A DNA stretch of 64,000 bases from a bacterium 1xD8-48 (lineage in GTDB: Bacteria; Bacillota; Clostridia; Lachnospirales; Lachnospiraceae), in the NCBI GenBank assembly GCA_009917455.1, contig QZDS01000016.1, positions 43,890 through 107,889 on the forward strand. Direction: 5' to 3'. Positions within the stretch are counted from its first letter, which is position 1. Each line of letters starts with the position of its first letter. Made by a program: the position numbers and the translations under genes. The notes beneath the pieces are model-generated. The model had not been told where the DNA came from. It worked only from the letters and a program-made list of their open reading frames with translations, and did no database searches. Shown here one piece after another: positions 15,217-23,112 of the stretch.

Positions 15217-16821
15217 ATGTCAATAGATAAATACGAAACACTAAATCAAGAAAGGAAGATACAGCACACAAAGAGAAAGGTTGCCGCATACTGCCGTGTA
15301 TCTACGGACAACGAAGACCAGGCAAATTCATTTGAAAGCCAGCAGCGTTATTTCAGACAATATATAGAACGTAATCCCGATTGGGAGCTTTACGAAGTGT
15401 TCGCAGATGAAGGCATTTCTGGTACGAATACAAAAAAACGGAAAGAATTTAACCGCATGATTGCGTGTGCAAAGAACGGTGATTTTGATTTGATTGTAAC
15501 AAAAGAAATCTCCCGTTTTGCGAGAAATACCCTTGATAGTATATTCTATACCCGTGACCTCAAAAAGCACGGCGTGGGTGTTATCTTTATGAATGATAAC
15601 ATCAACACTTTAGACGGCGATGCAGAGCTTCGCCTTGCCATTATGTCCTCGATTGCACAGGAGGAAAGCCGTAAGACTTCCGAGCGTGTAAAATGGGGGC
15701 AGAAACGCCAGATGGAGCAGGGAGTTGTGTTCGGGCGGAGTATGCTTGGTTACGATGTGAAAGACGGCAAAATGTATATTAACGAGGATGGGGCGAAGGT
15801 TGTCCGTCTTATCTTTCACAAGTTTGTAAATGAGGGGAAAGGAACGCATGTGATTGCCCGTGAGCTTCGGGAGGAGGGCATTAAGCCCATGCGTGTAAAA
15901 GAATGGCAGAACACCGTCATTCTCCGTGTTATCCGCAATGAAAAATACTGCGGTGATCTGGTGCAGAAGAAAACCTATACGCCAGACTTTTTATCCCATG
16001 AAAAGAAAGTAAACCTCGGGCAAGAGGAATTTGTAATCATCAAAGACCATCATGAGCCGATTATCTCACGTGAGCTTTTCAATAGGGCGAACCGCATTTT
16101 GGATGAAAAATCGCTTTCACAGGAGGGCAAAGCTAAACACAGCAACCGTTATCCATTTTCCGGAAAAATCAAATGCGGATGCTGCGGTTCAAGTTATGTG
16201 GCGAGATATAAAACCCGAAAAAATGGAAGCCGCTATAAGGCGTGGCGGTGTCTTGAAGCTGCAAGACATGGAAGCCCTCATGTGGACAAAGCAGGGAATC
16301 AAGTTGGATGCAGTGGACTTAGCATACGCAACGAAGATGCAATCCACATCATGTACCTTGTCACGAGCAGCTTAAAGTATAATAAGGAGAAAATCACTAA
16401 TAATTTGCTTGCTGTTATCAAGTCTGTTATCGCAATGGATACCACAGGTACAGACAGTGAGAAACTAAAATCACAGATAAAAGCCATTGAACAAAAACGC
16501 ACAAACCTCATTGACCTTTATACATCTGGCGATATTACCAGAGATGAATTTTCAGCAGCAAGGGCAAAATGTGAGAATGAGATTGCAGAACTGAAATCCG
16601 TTATAGATAGCATAGACAAACAAAGAGAGATGATTGAAAAACAGCAAGAGCTTGTTGCTGAAATTGCAGAAGCGATGAATGAGCTTATAAATGGTGTGGA
16701 ATATGAAGATGATTTTTACAAAGAAATCTTAGATAAAATGGTTGTGAATGACAAAGGCCATATTGATGTGTATTTGAACCTGCTCCCCCTCAAATGGAGC
16801 TATACGGCTGCAAAAGCGTAA
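15217..16821 (+). CDS. Large serine recombinase (integrase/excisionase of the element)
   Basis: This 534-residue recombinase has an N-terminal resolvase catalytic domain with VAAYCRVSTD (nucleophile Ser29), then GISGT and a FARNTLD-type motif, and an E-helix region. A recombinase domain follows (about 190-300), then a zinc ribbon with CGCCGSS and later Cys residues, and a C-terminal coiled coil rich in Lys/Glu (about 405-490). This is the layout of large serine integrases such as those of Tn5397/Tn4451-type elements. It has AAAGGAG 8 bases before the ATG and lies 70 bases from the right junction. It should cut at a 2-base overlap, here probably CC, and join attP to attB in cotJC. Confidence 0.96.
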   Translation: MSIDKYETLNQERKIQHTKRKVAAYCRVSTDNEDQANSFESQQRYFRQYIERNPDWELYEVFADEGISGTNTKKRKEFNRMIACAKNGDFDLIVTKEISRFARNTLDSIFYTRDLKKHGVGVIFMNDNINTLDGDAELRLAIMSSIAQEESRKTSERVKWGQKRQMEQGVVFGRSMLGYDVKDGKMYINEDGAKVVRLIFHKFVNEGKGTHVIARELREEGIKPMRVKEWQNTVILRVIRNEKYCGDLVQKKTYTPDFLSHEKKVNLGQEEFVIIKDHHEPIISRELFNRANRILDEKSLSQEGKAKHSNRYPFSGKIKCGCCGSSYVARYKTRKNGSRYKAWRCLEAARHGSPHVDKAGNQVGCSGLSIRNEDAIHIMYLVTSSLKYNKEKITNNLLAVIKSVIAMDTTGTDSEKLKSQIKAIEQKRTNLIDLYTSGDITRDEFSAARAKCENEIAELKSVIDSIDKQREMIEKQQELVAEIAEAMNELINGVEYEDDFYKEILDKMVVNDKGHIDVYLNLLPLKWSYTAAKA

Positions 16822-16855
16822 ACTGTCCACAGGGTAGACCGCTAAAAAAGCTGGG

Positions 16856-16882
16856 GCCCCTGAGATGGAACATTTCAGGGGC
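16856..16882 (+). repeat. Inverted repeat at the right end of the element
   Basis: GCCCCTGA (16856-16863) pairs with TCAGGGGC (16875-16882) and encloses the attP arm GGAACATTTC. It may be part of the recombinase binding site or a weak terminator for the recombinase gene. Confidence 0.5.
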
Positions 16883-16915
16883 TTCTCTACCTATGTCAGT
16901 AAGTATAGCGGCCAC
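16865..16915 (+). other. Right attachment site of the cotJC element
   Basis: The element arm GGAACATTTC (16867-16876), then AGGGGCTTCTCTA, the shared CCTA (16890-16893), then cotJC sequence TGTCAGTAAG. Joined to the left end, the arm is the exact reverse complement of GAAATGTTCC at 7145-7154, with the centre CTTCTCTA-CC-TACAGAAG symmetric except for one pair. Confidence 0.85.
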
Positions 16916-17074
16916 TTCATTATAAGGCATGGAATAACGCTGGGAAATATAGCGCATGGATGCGCCGAGCTCTCCGTCAGGCCCGCCGTACTGGGACATA
17001 ATAACCTGGGCAATTTTTGCATTGGGTTCTTTAATGTTTACCGGATACTGCAATCTTTTTTCATAACTCCACAT
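16890..17074 (-). pseudogene. cotJC: cotJC, 5' part (gene interrupted by the element)
   Basis: This encodes the first 62 residues of CotJC (MWSYEKRLQYPVNIKEPNAK ... YNEVAAILTDIG), including the Glu of GPDGELG that is the first metal-ligand position in manganese-catalase-like proteins. The frame continues into the element for 32 unrelated residues and stops at 16790. It has AAGGAG 11 bases before the ATG and follows cotJB by 3 bases, so it should be translated to a truncated protein unless the element leaves. The remaining 139 residues are at 6709-7131. Confidence 0.92.
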
Positions 17075-17077
17075 AAA

Positions 17078-17344
17078 TTAACATTCTCCTTCCCATGGCC
17101 AGGGCTGGGTTGCCCATTTCCATTCTTTATCGTTGCAGCCGTCGATATCGCTGATTCTTAAGGGGCCGTATTTTGCCGCATATTCGCGCATTGCCTGGTT
17201 TTTCATTCGCACATAGTGGGAGAGATAGTCCATAGCCTCTCTGTCGGTGGGATGGGTATCCAGATATTCGTTCATTTCCACAATAACGAAATCAATCACT
17301 CCTATGTCATGAAAAAGCCTGCGCTGTTCGTTTGACATTGTCAT
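17078..17344 (-). CDS. cotJB: Spore coat protein CotJB
   Basis: This 88-residue protein matches CotJB: RRLFHDIGVIDFVIVEMNEYLDTHP, then NQAMREYAAKYGPLRI and the Trp-rich end WKWATQPWPWEGEC. CotJB is a small coat component made with CotJA and CotJC in the mother cell during sporulation. An ATG 9 bases upstream is in frame, but the ATG at 17344 overlaps the cotJA stop as ATGA and has AAGGAG 9 bases before it. The gene is intact, so only the last cistron of the operon is disrupted. Confidence 0.92.
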   Translation of the reverse strand: MTMSNEQRRLFHDIGVIDFVIVEMNEYLDTHPTDREAMDYLSHYVRMKNQAMREYAAKYGPLRISDIDGCNDKEWKWATQPWPWEGEC

Positions 17345-17511
17345 TTCACACATCTCCTTCCTGTAAAGGGTTTTTCAAGCTCGGGGAAAATGGTGCCTGC
17401 GTTATAGGCTTCATCAAGATTTTGAAAAACACTTGTAAGGTGCTGCCAGGGAACATAGGCCATTGCAAGTGGAAACCGGTCAAAATATTCGTTAAAATTG
17501 GAATCCTGCAT
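17341..17511 (-). CDS. cotJA: Spore coat associated protein CotJA
   Basis: This 56-residue minus-strand gene begins MQDSNFNEYFDRFPLAMAYV and contains PLAMAYVPWQHLTSVF and YNAGTIFPELEKPFTG, the conserved core of CotJA. AGAGG lies 6 bases before the ATG, and its stop overlaps the cotJB start. Position as first gene of cotJA-cotJB-cotJC is the standard order. It is short and easily missed by ORF callers. Confidence 0.9.
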   Translation of the reverse strand: MQDSNFNEYFDRFPLAMAYVPWQHLTSVFQNLDEAYNAGTIFPELEKPFTGRRCVK

Positions 17512-17547
17512 GATGATCCTCTCATAAATTCAGATTTTATTTAATAA

Positions 17548-17575
17548 TATAGTATGATAGGACTTTTTATGGGTT
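17548..17575 (-). promoter_or_regulatory. Candidate mother-cell sigma promoter of the cotJ operon
   Basis: On the minus strand CATACTATA occurs 37 bases upstream of cotJA, matching the SigK -10 pattern CATA-NNN-TA and close to SigE (CATACA-T). An AC dinucleotide 16 bases upstream fits the SigK -35. In Bacillus subtilis the cotJ operon is SigE-dependent. This reading is tentative. Confidence 0.4.
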
Positions 17576-17638
17576 CACCCTAATCACAAATTTTTCACAT
17601 TTCCTTTTATAAAAAAACACATTTAGGCGGTACAGTAG

Positions 17639-17679
17639 CATGGTAAACCATGGAAAACGTATACATTTGAAAAATGTAT
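17639..17679 (+). promoter_or_regulatory. Two palindromes upstream of the ABC ATPase gene
   Basis: CATGGT-AA-ACCATG (17639-17652) and ATACATTT-GAA-AAATGTAT (17661-17679) are both perfect inverted repeats, 36 to 76 bases before the TTG start of the ABC gene. They look like operator sites, but no regulator gene is adjacent. Confidence 0.35.
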
Positions 17680-17714
17680 GTATTTCCATAATTTTGAAAC
17701 GGAGGCATCAGAAG

Positions 17715-18707
17715 TTGATTGTAGTTGAAAATCTTGTAAAAAAATACGGCGGCCATCTTGCGGTGGATCATCTTTCATTCAAGGTGGAGCCGGGCAAAAT
17801 TTATGGCTTTTTAGGGCCTAACGGAGCCGGAAAGAGCACCACCATGAACATCATGACCGGATACATAGCACCCACTGAGGGCAGCGTAAAAATAAACGGT
17901 TATGATATTATGAAGGAGGCGGAGGATGCCAAAAAGTGTATCGGCTATCTGCCGGAGGTTCCGCCGTTATATCAGGATATGACGGTAGCGGAGTATCTGA
18001 TATTTGTAGCCAGGCTGAAGAAAATTCCGGGAGATGTGCGGAAAAAACAGATAGAGGAGGTGATGGCGCTTACCATGACCTCGGATATGGCCGGGAGGCT
18101 CATCAAAAATCTGTCTAAAGGTTACAGGCAGAGAGTGGGACTGGCACAGGCGGTTTTGGGCTATCCCGAGGTTATTATTTTAGATGAACCAACCGCCGGG
18201 CTTGACCCGAAGCAGATAATCGAAATCAGGGATTTGATTAAAAAGCTGGGGGAAAATCACACGGTAATTTTGAGCTCTCACATTTTATCCGAGGTACAGG
18301 CCGTCTGTGATGAAATTATGATTATTTCTAAGGGGCAGCTTGTGGCTAACGATACGCCGGAAGGGCTTACCGGCCTGATGAAAGGCGCTGCCGGTCTGGA
18401 ACTTACTGTTCTTGGGGAAAGGGAGCGGGTCATGTCTGTCATAAAGGGCTTTGACAAAATCAGGGCTTACCGTTTTGAAGATGAAAAGAAAGAAAACCTT
18501 GTGAAGATGGTTCTGGAAACAGACAGGGAATATGATATCCGGGAAGAACTGTTTTATGCTCTGGCCGAAAAGAGGCTGCCAATTATGTCGCTGCACCGGC
18601 TTGAGAAGTCTTTGGAGGATGTATTCCTTGAACTTACAGGGACAACCTCAGGCGTGAGCGGGGTGCGGGAAGAAAAAGGAGGCGAAAACCATGACGGCAA
18701 TTTATAA
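17715..18707 (+). CDS. ABC transporter ATP-binding protein (GldA-like)
   Basis: This 330-residue cytoplasmic ATPase has Walker A GPNGAGKST (residues about 36-44), signature LSKGYRQRVGLAQA, Walker B VIILDEPTAGLDP and the H-loop SSHILSE. The roughly 100-residue C-terminal extension is typical of ABC-2 type exporters and of GldA. The start is TTG with GGAGG 9 bases upstream; the frame is open further upstream but without signals. The next gene overlaps it by 17 bases and encodes its membrane partner, so together they form an export or gliding-type (Gld) ABC complex of unknown substrate. Confidence 0.92.
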   Translation: MIVVENLVKKYGGHLAVDHLSFKVEPGKIYGFLGPNGAGKSTTMNIMTGYIAPTEGSVKINGYDIMKEAEDAKKCIGYLPEVPPLYQDMTVAEYLIFVARLKKIPGDVRKKQIEEVMALTMTSDMAGRLIKNLSKGYRQRVGLAQAVLGYPEVIILDEPTAGLDPKQIIEIRDLIKKLGENHTVILSSHILSEVQAVCDEIMIISKGQLVANDTPEGLTGLMKGAAGLELTVLGERERVMSVIKGFDKIRAYRFEDEKKENLVKMVLETDREYDIREELFYALAEKRLPIMSLHRLEKSLEDVFLELTGTTSGVSGVREEKGGENHDGNL

Positions 18708-20799
18708 AAGAGAACTGCATTCGTATTTTCATTCCTTTTTGGGGACGCTTTTTATCGGGGCTATGCTGTTCCTCCTGGGGATTTATTTTTCCGTATATAA
18801 CCTGTTTATGGGATATCCGTATATCGGTTATGCGCTGTCATCCATCGTCTTTCTGTTTCTCATCAGCATTCCGGTATTGACCATGCGGATTCTGGCAGAG
18901 GAACGCCACCAGAAGACGGACCAGCTGATACTTACGTCTCCTGTCAGCATCAGCAGTATTGTTATCGGTAAATTTCTGGCGCTTGCTACGATATTTGCAA
19001 TCCCTGTGGGTATTATCTGTACCTACCCTCTGATTTTAAGCATCTGGGGGACGGTTTCCTTCGGAGAATCCTATCTTGCCATACTGGGATTTTTCCTGTA
19101 CGGGCTGGCCTGTATCGCTATAGGCGTCTTTGTCTCGTCACTGACAGAAAGTCAGGTGATTGCGGCGGTGATTACCTTTGCCATTCTGTTTCTTGGCTAT
19201 GTGATGTCCGGGCTCTGCAATATGATATCGTCAACAGGAAATCTTCTTACCAGATTCTTAAGCGCCTTTGATATGGTGGGCCGGTTCGAGGGTCTGCTGA
19301 ACGGTTCGCTTGAATTGTCCGGGATTGTCTATTTTTTGTCTGTCATCATACTTTTTCTGGTATTTACGGTACAGTCCATTCAGAAAAGGCGTTATGAGGT
19401 TTCCGCAACAACTCTGGGAATGGGAGTTTACAGCTCGGGTACGGTACTGATCAGTGCTGTGATTATCGTATTAATAAACTTTTTTGTTTCGGAGCTTCCC
19501 TCCAGATATACGGTTTTTGACGTTACTGCAAACAGGCTTTATTCTCTCTCGGAGGAGACGAAAAAGCTGCTCTCCGATATAGACGAGGATATTTCCGTTT
19601 ATGTACTTGTAAATGAATCTCAGGCGGATGAAACCCTGGACGCGACTCTGAAAAATTATGCCGGCTTTAACTCCCGTATTAAGGTTTCCTATGTAGACCC
19701 GGCTGTGAACCCTAAATTCTTTACCAATTATACGGACGACATTGTCACCCAAAACAGCCTGATTGTGGAGAGCGCAAAGCGCAGTAAGGTGATTGATTAC
19801 AGCGATATCTACCAGTCGGAATTTGATTATTATAATTATTCCTCCACCGTAACCGGCTACGACGGGGAGGGGCAGCTTACCAGCGCTATCGCCTATGTGA
19901 CTACGGAGGAAATGCCCAGAATCTACATGTTAGAGGGCCACGATGAGCTTTCCTTTGAACCGGCCTTTACCTCCGCAATCGAGAAAGCAAATGTGGATTA
20001 TGAAACCATTAATCTGCTTAATTATGACACGGTACCGGAAGACGCGGACTGTGTGATTCTCAATGCGCCTGCCCGGGATTTATCGAATGACGATACGGAA
20101 AAGCTTCTTTCTTATATGGAAAAGGGAGGCGACGTGCTTATTATTTCCGCCTACACAGACGCGGAAATGCCGAATTTCAGCCGCCTTCTGGATTTTTACG
20201 GACTGGAGATTACAAAGGGGCTTATCATTGAAGCGGACAATAATTTTTATTATCAGGACCCTTTTTATCTGTTTCCGGAAGTTAGCTATGATGATATTAC
20301 GGACAGTGTCACAGGCAGCGGAAGCTTTGTCTTTGTTCCGTATGCCCAGGGAATCACCATAAAGGAACAGGAGAATGTTACCGCCACACCTCTCCTTACT
20401 ACCTCCGATGAGAGCTATGCCAGGAGCGATATCAGTGCAGGCGGAGGTTATGCAAAACAGGAGGGCGATATTGACGGGCCTTTTCATGCAGGTGTTAAAT
20501 GTGAGAAAGAAGTGGAAGGGGAGATTTCTACCGCCGTGGTCTATGGAAGCGAATACCTGTTTACGCAAAATGCCGATGAAATTGTGTCGGGAACGAATTT
20601 AATGCTGTTTGCCGGAACCCTTGGAAGCTTTGTGTCCTATACGGACAGCATTGTTGTCCCGGTGAAAAGCTATGAGGTCAGCTACATTGCCATGCCTCAG
20701 AGCAGCATTGTTTTTCTTGCCCTTGCGACAGTTATCGTTCTTCCCTTTGGTTTTCTGATAACCGGCTTTGGCATCTGGTTTAAGAGACGGAAACGCTGA
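18691..20799 (+). CDS. ABC permease fused to a GldG-like extracytoplasmic domain
   Basis: The 702-residue protein is a natural fusion. Residues 1-235 form an ABC-2 permease with six helices (MTAIYKRELHSYFHSFLG ... LAEERHQKTDQLILTSPVS), as in GldF. A further helix at about 250-270 leads into an extracytoplasmic region of about 400 residues (FDVTANRLYSLSEETKKLL ... RIYMLEGHDEL ... CVILNAPARDLS) typical of the GldG/IFT-like family. A final helix lies at about 675-697. GGAGG is found before the ATG. It pairs with the ATPase upstream and the DUF4340 protein downstream. In Bacteroidetes GldAFG serves gliding; in Firmicutes its role is not established. Confidence 0.88.
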   Translation: MTAIYKRELHSYFHSFLGTLFIGAMLFLLGIYFSVYNLFMGYPYIGYALSSIVFLFLISIPVLTMRILAEERHQKTDQLILTSPVSISSIVIGKFLALATIFAIPVGIICTYPLILSIWGTVSFGESYLAILGFFLYGLACIAIGVFVSSLTESQVIAAVITFAILFLGYVMSGLCNMISSTGNLLTRFLSAFDMVGRFEGLLNGSLELSGIVYFLSVIILFLVFTVQSIQKRRYEVSATTLGMGVYSSGTVLISAVIIVLINFFVSELPSRYTVFDVTANRLYSLSEETKKLLSDIDEDISVYVLVNESQADETLDATLKNYAGFNSRIKVSYVDPAVNPKFFTNYTDDIVTQNSLIVESAKRSKVIDYSDIYQSEFDYYNYSSTVTGYDGEGQLTSAIAYVTTEEMPRIYMLEGHDELSFEPAFTSAIEKANVDYETINLLNYDTVPEDADCVILNAPARDLSNDDTEKLLSYMEKGGDVLIISAYTDAEMPNFSRLLDFYGLEITKGLIIEADNNFYYQDPFYLFPEVSYDDITDSVTGSGSFVFVPYAQGITIKEQENVTATPLLTTSDESYARSDISAGGGYAKQEGDIDGPFHAGVKCEKEVEGEISTAVVYGSEYLFTQNADEIVSGTNLMLFAGTLGSFVSYTDSIVVPVKSYEVSYIAMPQSSIVFLALATVIVLPFGFLITGFGIWFKRRKR

Positions 20800-20816
20800 A
20801 AACAAGGAGGTGGATT

Positions 20817-21398
20817 ATGAACAGAAAGAAAAGAACTCAACTGATTATTTTATTCATCCTGCTTCTCATAACGGCCGCTGCCTTCGGGGCGCTTAAGGGA
20901 TATCTGAAAAACGCCCCTGACGAGGAGGGGGAAGCAAAAGAGGAAAGCTACAGCGCCCTTGCCATTGACTCGTCACAGGTTACGGATATTGGCCTGATTG
21001 GCAGTAAAGGAAATATCAATCTTGTCAGGACAGGAGAGGGTTTTCAAAGCACGGAGGACGAAAGCCTTGCAATTGACGACAGCGCGGTGGAGCTTTTTCT
21101 CTCGGACGCCTGCAGTATCACGGCTTCCATGAAAATCGAGGACGTGGAAGATATGTCGCAGTACGGGCTTGACGCCCCTTCCGTGAACCTGACGCTGCAG
21201 TGGGATAACAACATGTATACTGTCAAACTGGGGGACTATAATTCCATCATCGGCGGCTATTACCTGAATGTCAATGATGAAAACACGGTTTATGTTGTGA
21301 GCAGCTCTGTATATTACGCGCTTGACAAATCACTGGAGGATTTCAAACTGACGGACGTTGATGAGGAGAGCGAAGCTTTGCCGGAGTCCGAGGACTGA
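20817..21398 (+). CDS. DUF4340-type membrane-anchored protein
   Basis: This 193-residue protein has an N-terminal anchor (LIILFILLLITAAAFGALKG, about 8-28) and an extracytoplasmic domain. The pattern VTDIGLIGSKGNINLVRTGEGFQ, the DMSQYGLDAPSVNLTL stretch and KLGDYNSIIGGYYLNV... match DUF4340, which accompanies GldA/GldFG-type ABC genes. AAGGAGG precedes the ATG and the gene follows 17 bases after the permease. It is shorter than many DUF4340 proteins, which carry two or three repeats of the unit. It is probably the third subunit of the complex. Confidence 0.85.
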   Translation: MNRKKRTQLIILFILLLITAAAFGALKGYLKNAPDEEGEAKEESYSALAIDSSQVTDIGLIGSKGNINLVRTGEGFQSTEDESLAIDDSAVELFLSDACSITASMKIEDVEDMSQYGLDAPSVNLTLQWDNNMYTVKLGDYNSIIGGYYLNVNDENTVYVVSSSVYYALDKSLEDFKLTDVDEESEALPESED

Positions 21399-21620
21399 TT
21401 TTACGGAAAGAGACTGCCGGCAGAACAAACTTCGTCCGATACATTTGGCGGCTGCCGCAAGGCCGCCGCTTTCCATAAAATGTGATTTACACCTTGATTT
21501 CCATGGAACTTTGTGTAAAAATAGACACGTGATACCCGATTTTTGCACAAAAAGCGGGCAAAGACGCATACGGACATACGGATGTTTTCTTTGCCGGCAT
21601 TTCCAGGAAAGGTACAGGAT

Positions 21621-23105
21621 ATGAGAGGAATAGACACTCAGGTTCGCAAGAACAGAAAACGAATTTTCAAAGAAGTGGCAAATCTGGCTTACACCTCCGA
21701 AAACCTCAAGGATGACGTGGAGGCCTTACCTTACAAAATTGTAGATTATGATGAATCGGAATACGGAAATGTTTACCGGGAGAGGGCAATCACGAGAGAA
21801 CAGATACGTCTGGCGATGGGTCTGTCGTTGCGCCCGGAAAATATGCCGGTTCATGTGACTCAGGGGCTTGAGGAGAGCAATATCGACGAAAAGTATTATG
21901 AGCCGCCCTTAATGCAGGTGATTCCTTCAGCTTGCAATGCCTGCCCTGAAAATAAATATGAAGTGACGGATAAGTGTATGGGCTGCGTTGCCCATCCCTG
22001 CCGGGAGGTCTGCCCGAGAGGCGCAATTTCCATGAAGAACGGACATTCCGTGATTGACCAGGAGAAATGTATTAAATGCGGAAAGTGCAAGGCTGTTTGT
22101 CCCTATGACGCCATTTCCCATCAGATCCGACCCTGTCTTGCCCATTGCGGCGTGGGGGCAATCAAAAGCGATAAAAAGGGCCGCGCCTGTATCGATACTG
22201 ATTTATGCGTTTCCTGCGGACAGTGCATGGTAAGCTGTCCATTCGGGGCTATTGCAGATAAATCCCAGATTTTCCAGCTAATCCGCGCCATGCAGTCAGG
22301 GCGCAAAATTATCGCTCAGGTAGCTCCGGCGTTTGTGGGGCAGTTTGGAAAGAATATCCCCCCGGCCAAAATCAAGGCGGCCTTAAAGGAACTTGGCTTT
22401 TACGATGTATACGAGACGGCAATCGGGGCGGATATGGGCGCCATTACGGAGGCGGAGCATTATGTGAAAGAAGTTGCCACTGGTAAGCTTCCTTTTCTTC
22501 TTACCTCATGCTGTCCCTCATGGTCGATGCTTGCCAAAAAATTTTTCCCGGAAACCATCGACAAGATTTCAAACGCCTTAACCCCCATGGTTGCCACGGC
22601 GCGCAAAATCAAAGAGGACCATCCCGACGCCAGTGTGGTGTTTATCGGGCCCTGCGCCTCCAAAAAACTGGAAGCCTCCCGAAGGACAATCCGTTCCGAC
22701 GTGGATTTTGTGATTACCTTTGAGGAGCTGGCGGGGATGTTTGAGGCAAAGGGAATCGTCCCGGAGGCCATTGATATCGGCGAGGAGATGGACGACGCTA
22801 CCGGCGCCGGCAGAGGATACGGCGTGGCGGGAGGCGTTGCAAGCGCAATAGAGGAATGTATCAGAGAATATTATCCCGATGTGGAAGTAAATATTGAACA
22901 TGCGGAAAGCCTTACGGAATGTAAGAAGATACTGATGCTTGCCAAGGCCGGCAAAAAGAACGGCTGTCTGATTGAGGGGATGGCCTGTCCCGGCGGCTGC
23001 GTGGCCGGAGCCGGAACCAATATCGCCATTCCTCAGGCAATGAAGGAAGTTGCCGGATTCAAGGCTGTGGCAAAACAGAAAGTACCGCATAAAGGAAAGG
23101 AATAA
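21621..23105 (+). CDS. [FeFe]-hydrogenase-like 4Fe-4S protein
   Basis: This 494-residue cytoplasmic protein has several ferredoxin-like Cys clusters (about 105-215: [55 protein letters not shown]) followed by the catalytic H-domain. The three H-cluster motifs are present: [17 protein letters not shown] (usually MPCxxKKxE) and [14 protein letters not shown]. This matches the group B type of monomeric clostridial [FeFe]-hydrogenases, whose reaction (hydrogen evolution or sensing) is less settled than for group A. AGGAAAGG lies 8 bases before the ATG. Maturases HydEFG are not in the window. Confidence 0.88.
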   Translation: MRGIDTQVRKNRKRIFKEVANLAYTSENLKDDVEALPYKIVDYDESEYGNVYRERAITREQIRLAMGLSLRPENMPVHVTQGLEESNIDEKYYEPPLMQVIPSACNACPENKYEVTDKCMGCVAHPCREVCPRGAISMKNGHSVIDQEKCIKCGKCKAVCPYDAISHQIRPCLAHCGVGAIKSDKKGRACIDTDLCVSCGQCMVSCPFGAIADKSQIFQLIRAMQSGRKIIAQVAPAFVGQFGKNIPPAKIKAALKELGFYDVYETAIGADMGAITEAEHYVKEVATGKLPFLLTSCCPSWSMLAKKFFPETIDKISNALTPMVATARKIKEDHPDASVVFIGPCASKKLEASRRTIRSDVDFVITFEELAGMFEAKGIVPEAIDIGEEMDDATGAGRGYGVAGGVASAIEECIREYYPDVEVNIEHAESLTECKKILMLAKAGKKNGCLIEGMACPGGCVAGAGTNIAIPQAMKEVAGFKAVAKQKVPHKGKE

Positions 23106-23112
23106 CCGTAAA

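Larger units (their letters stand above)
7131..16890 (+). mobile_element. 9.76 kb integrative element inserted in cotJC, carrying drug-resistance-type genes
   Basis: The boundaries come from the split cotJC gene: the N-terminal 62 codons lie right of the element and the remaining 139 left of it, with CCTA at both junctions. The element encodes its own large serine recombinase at the right end, 70 bases from the junction. Cargo is a PadR regulator, an uncharacterised protein, remnants of KTR, CPBP, MATE and PadR genes, an AraC-GNAT protein, a MATE pump, a leader-controlled ABC-F protein and small ORFs. It looks more A+T-rich than the flanking genes. I saw no relaxase, coupling protein, replication initiator or phage structural gene, so it is a non-conjugative integrative island that might be mobilised by another element or simply be stranded. 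Confidence 0.9.

Noticed and set aside
7131..16890. Element as a prophage or full conjugative element
   Set aside because: No capsid, tail, relaxase, coupling or type IV secretion genes were seen.
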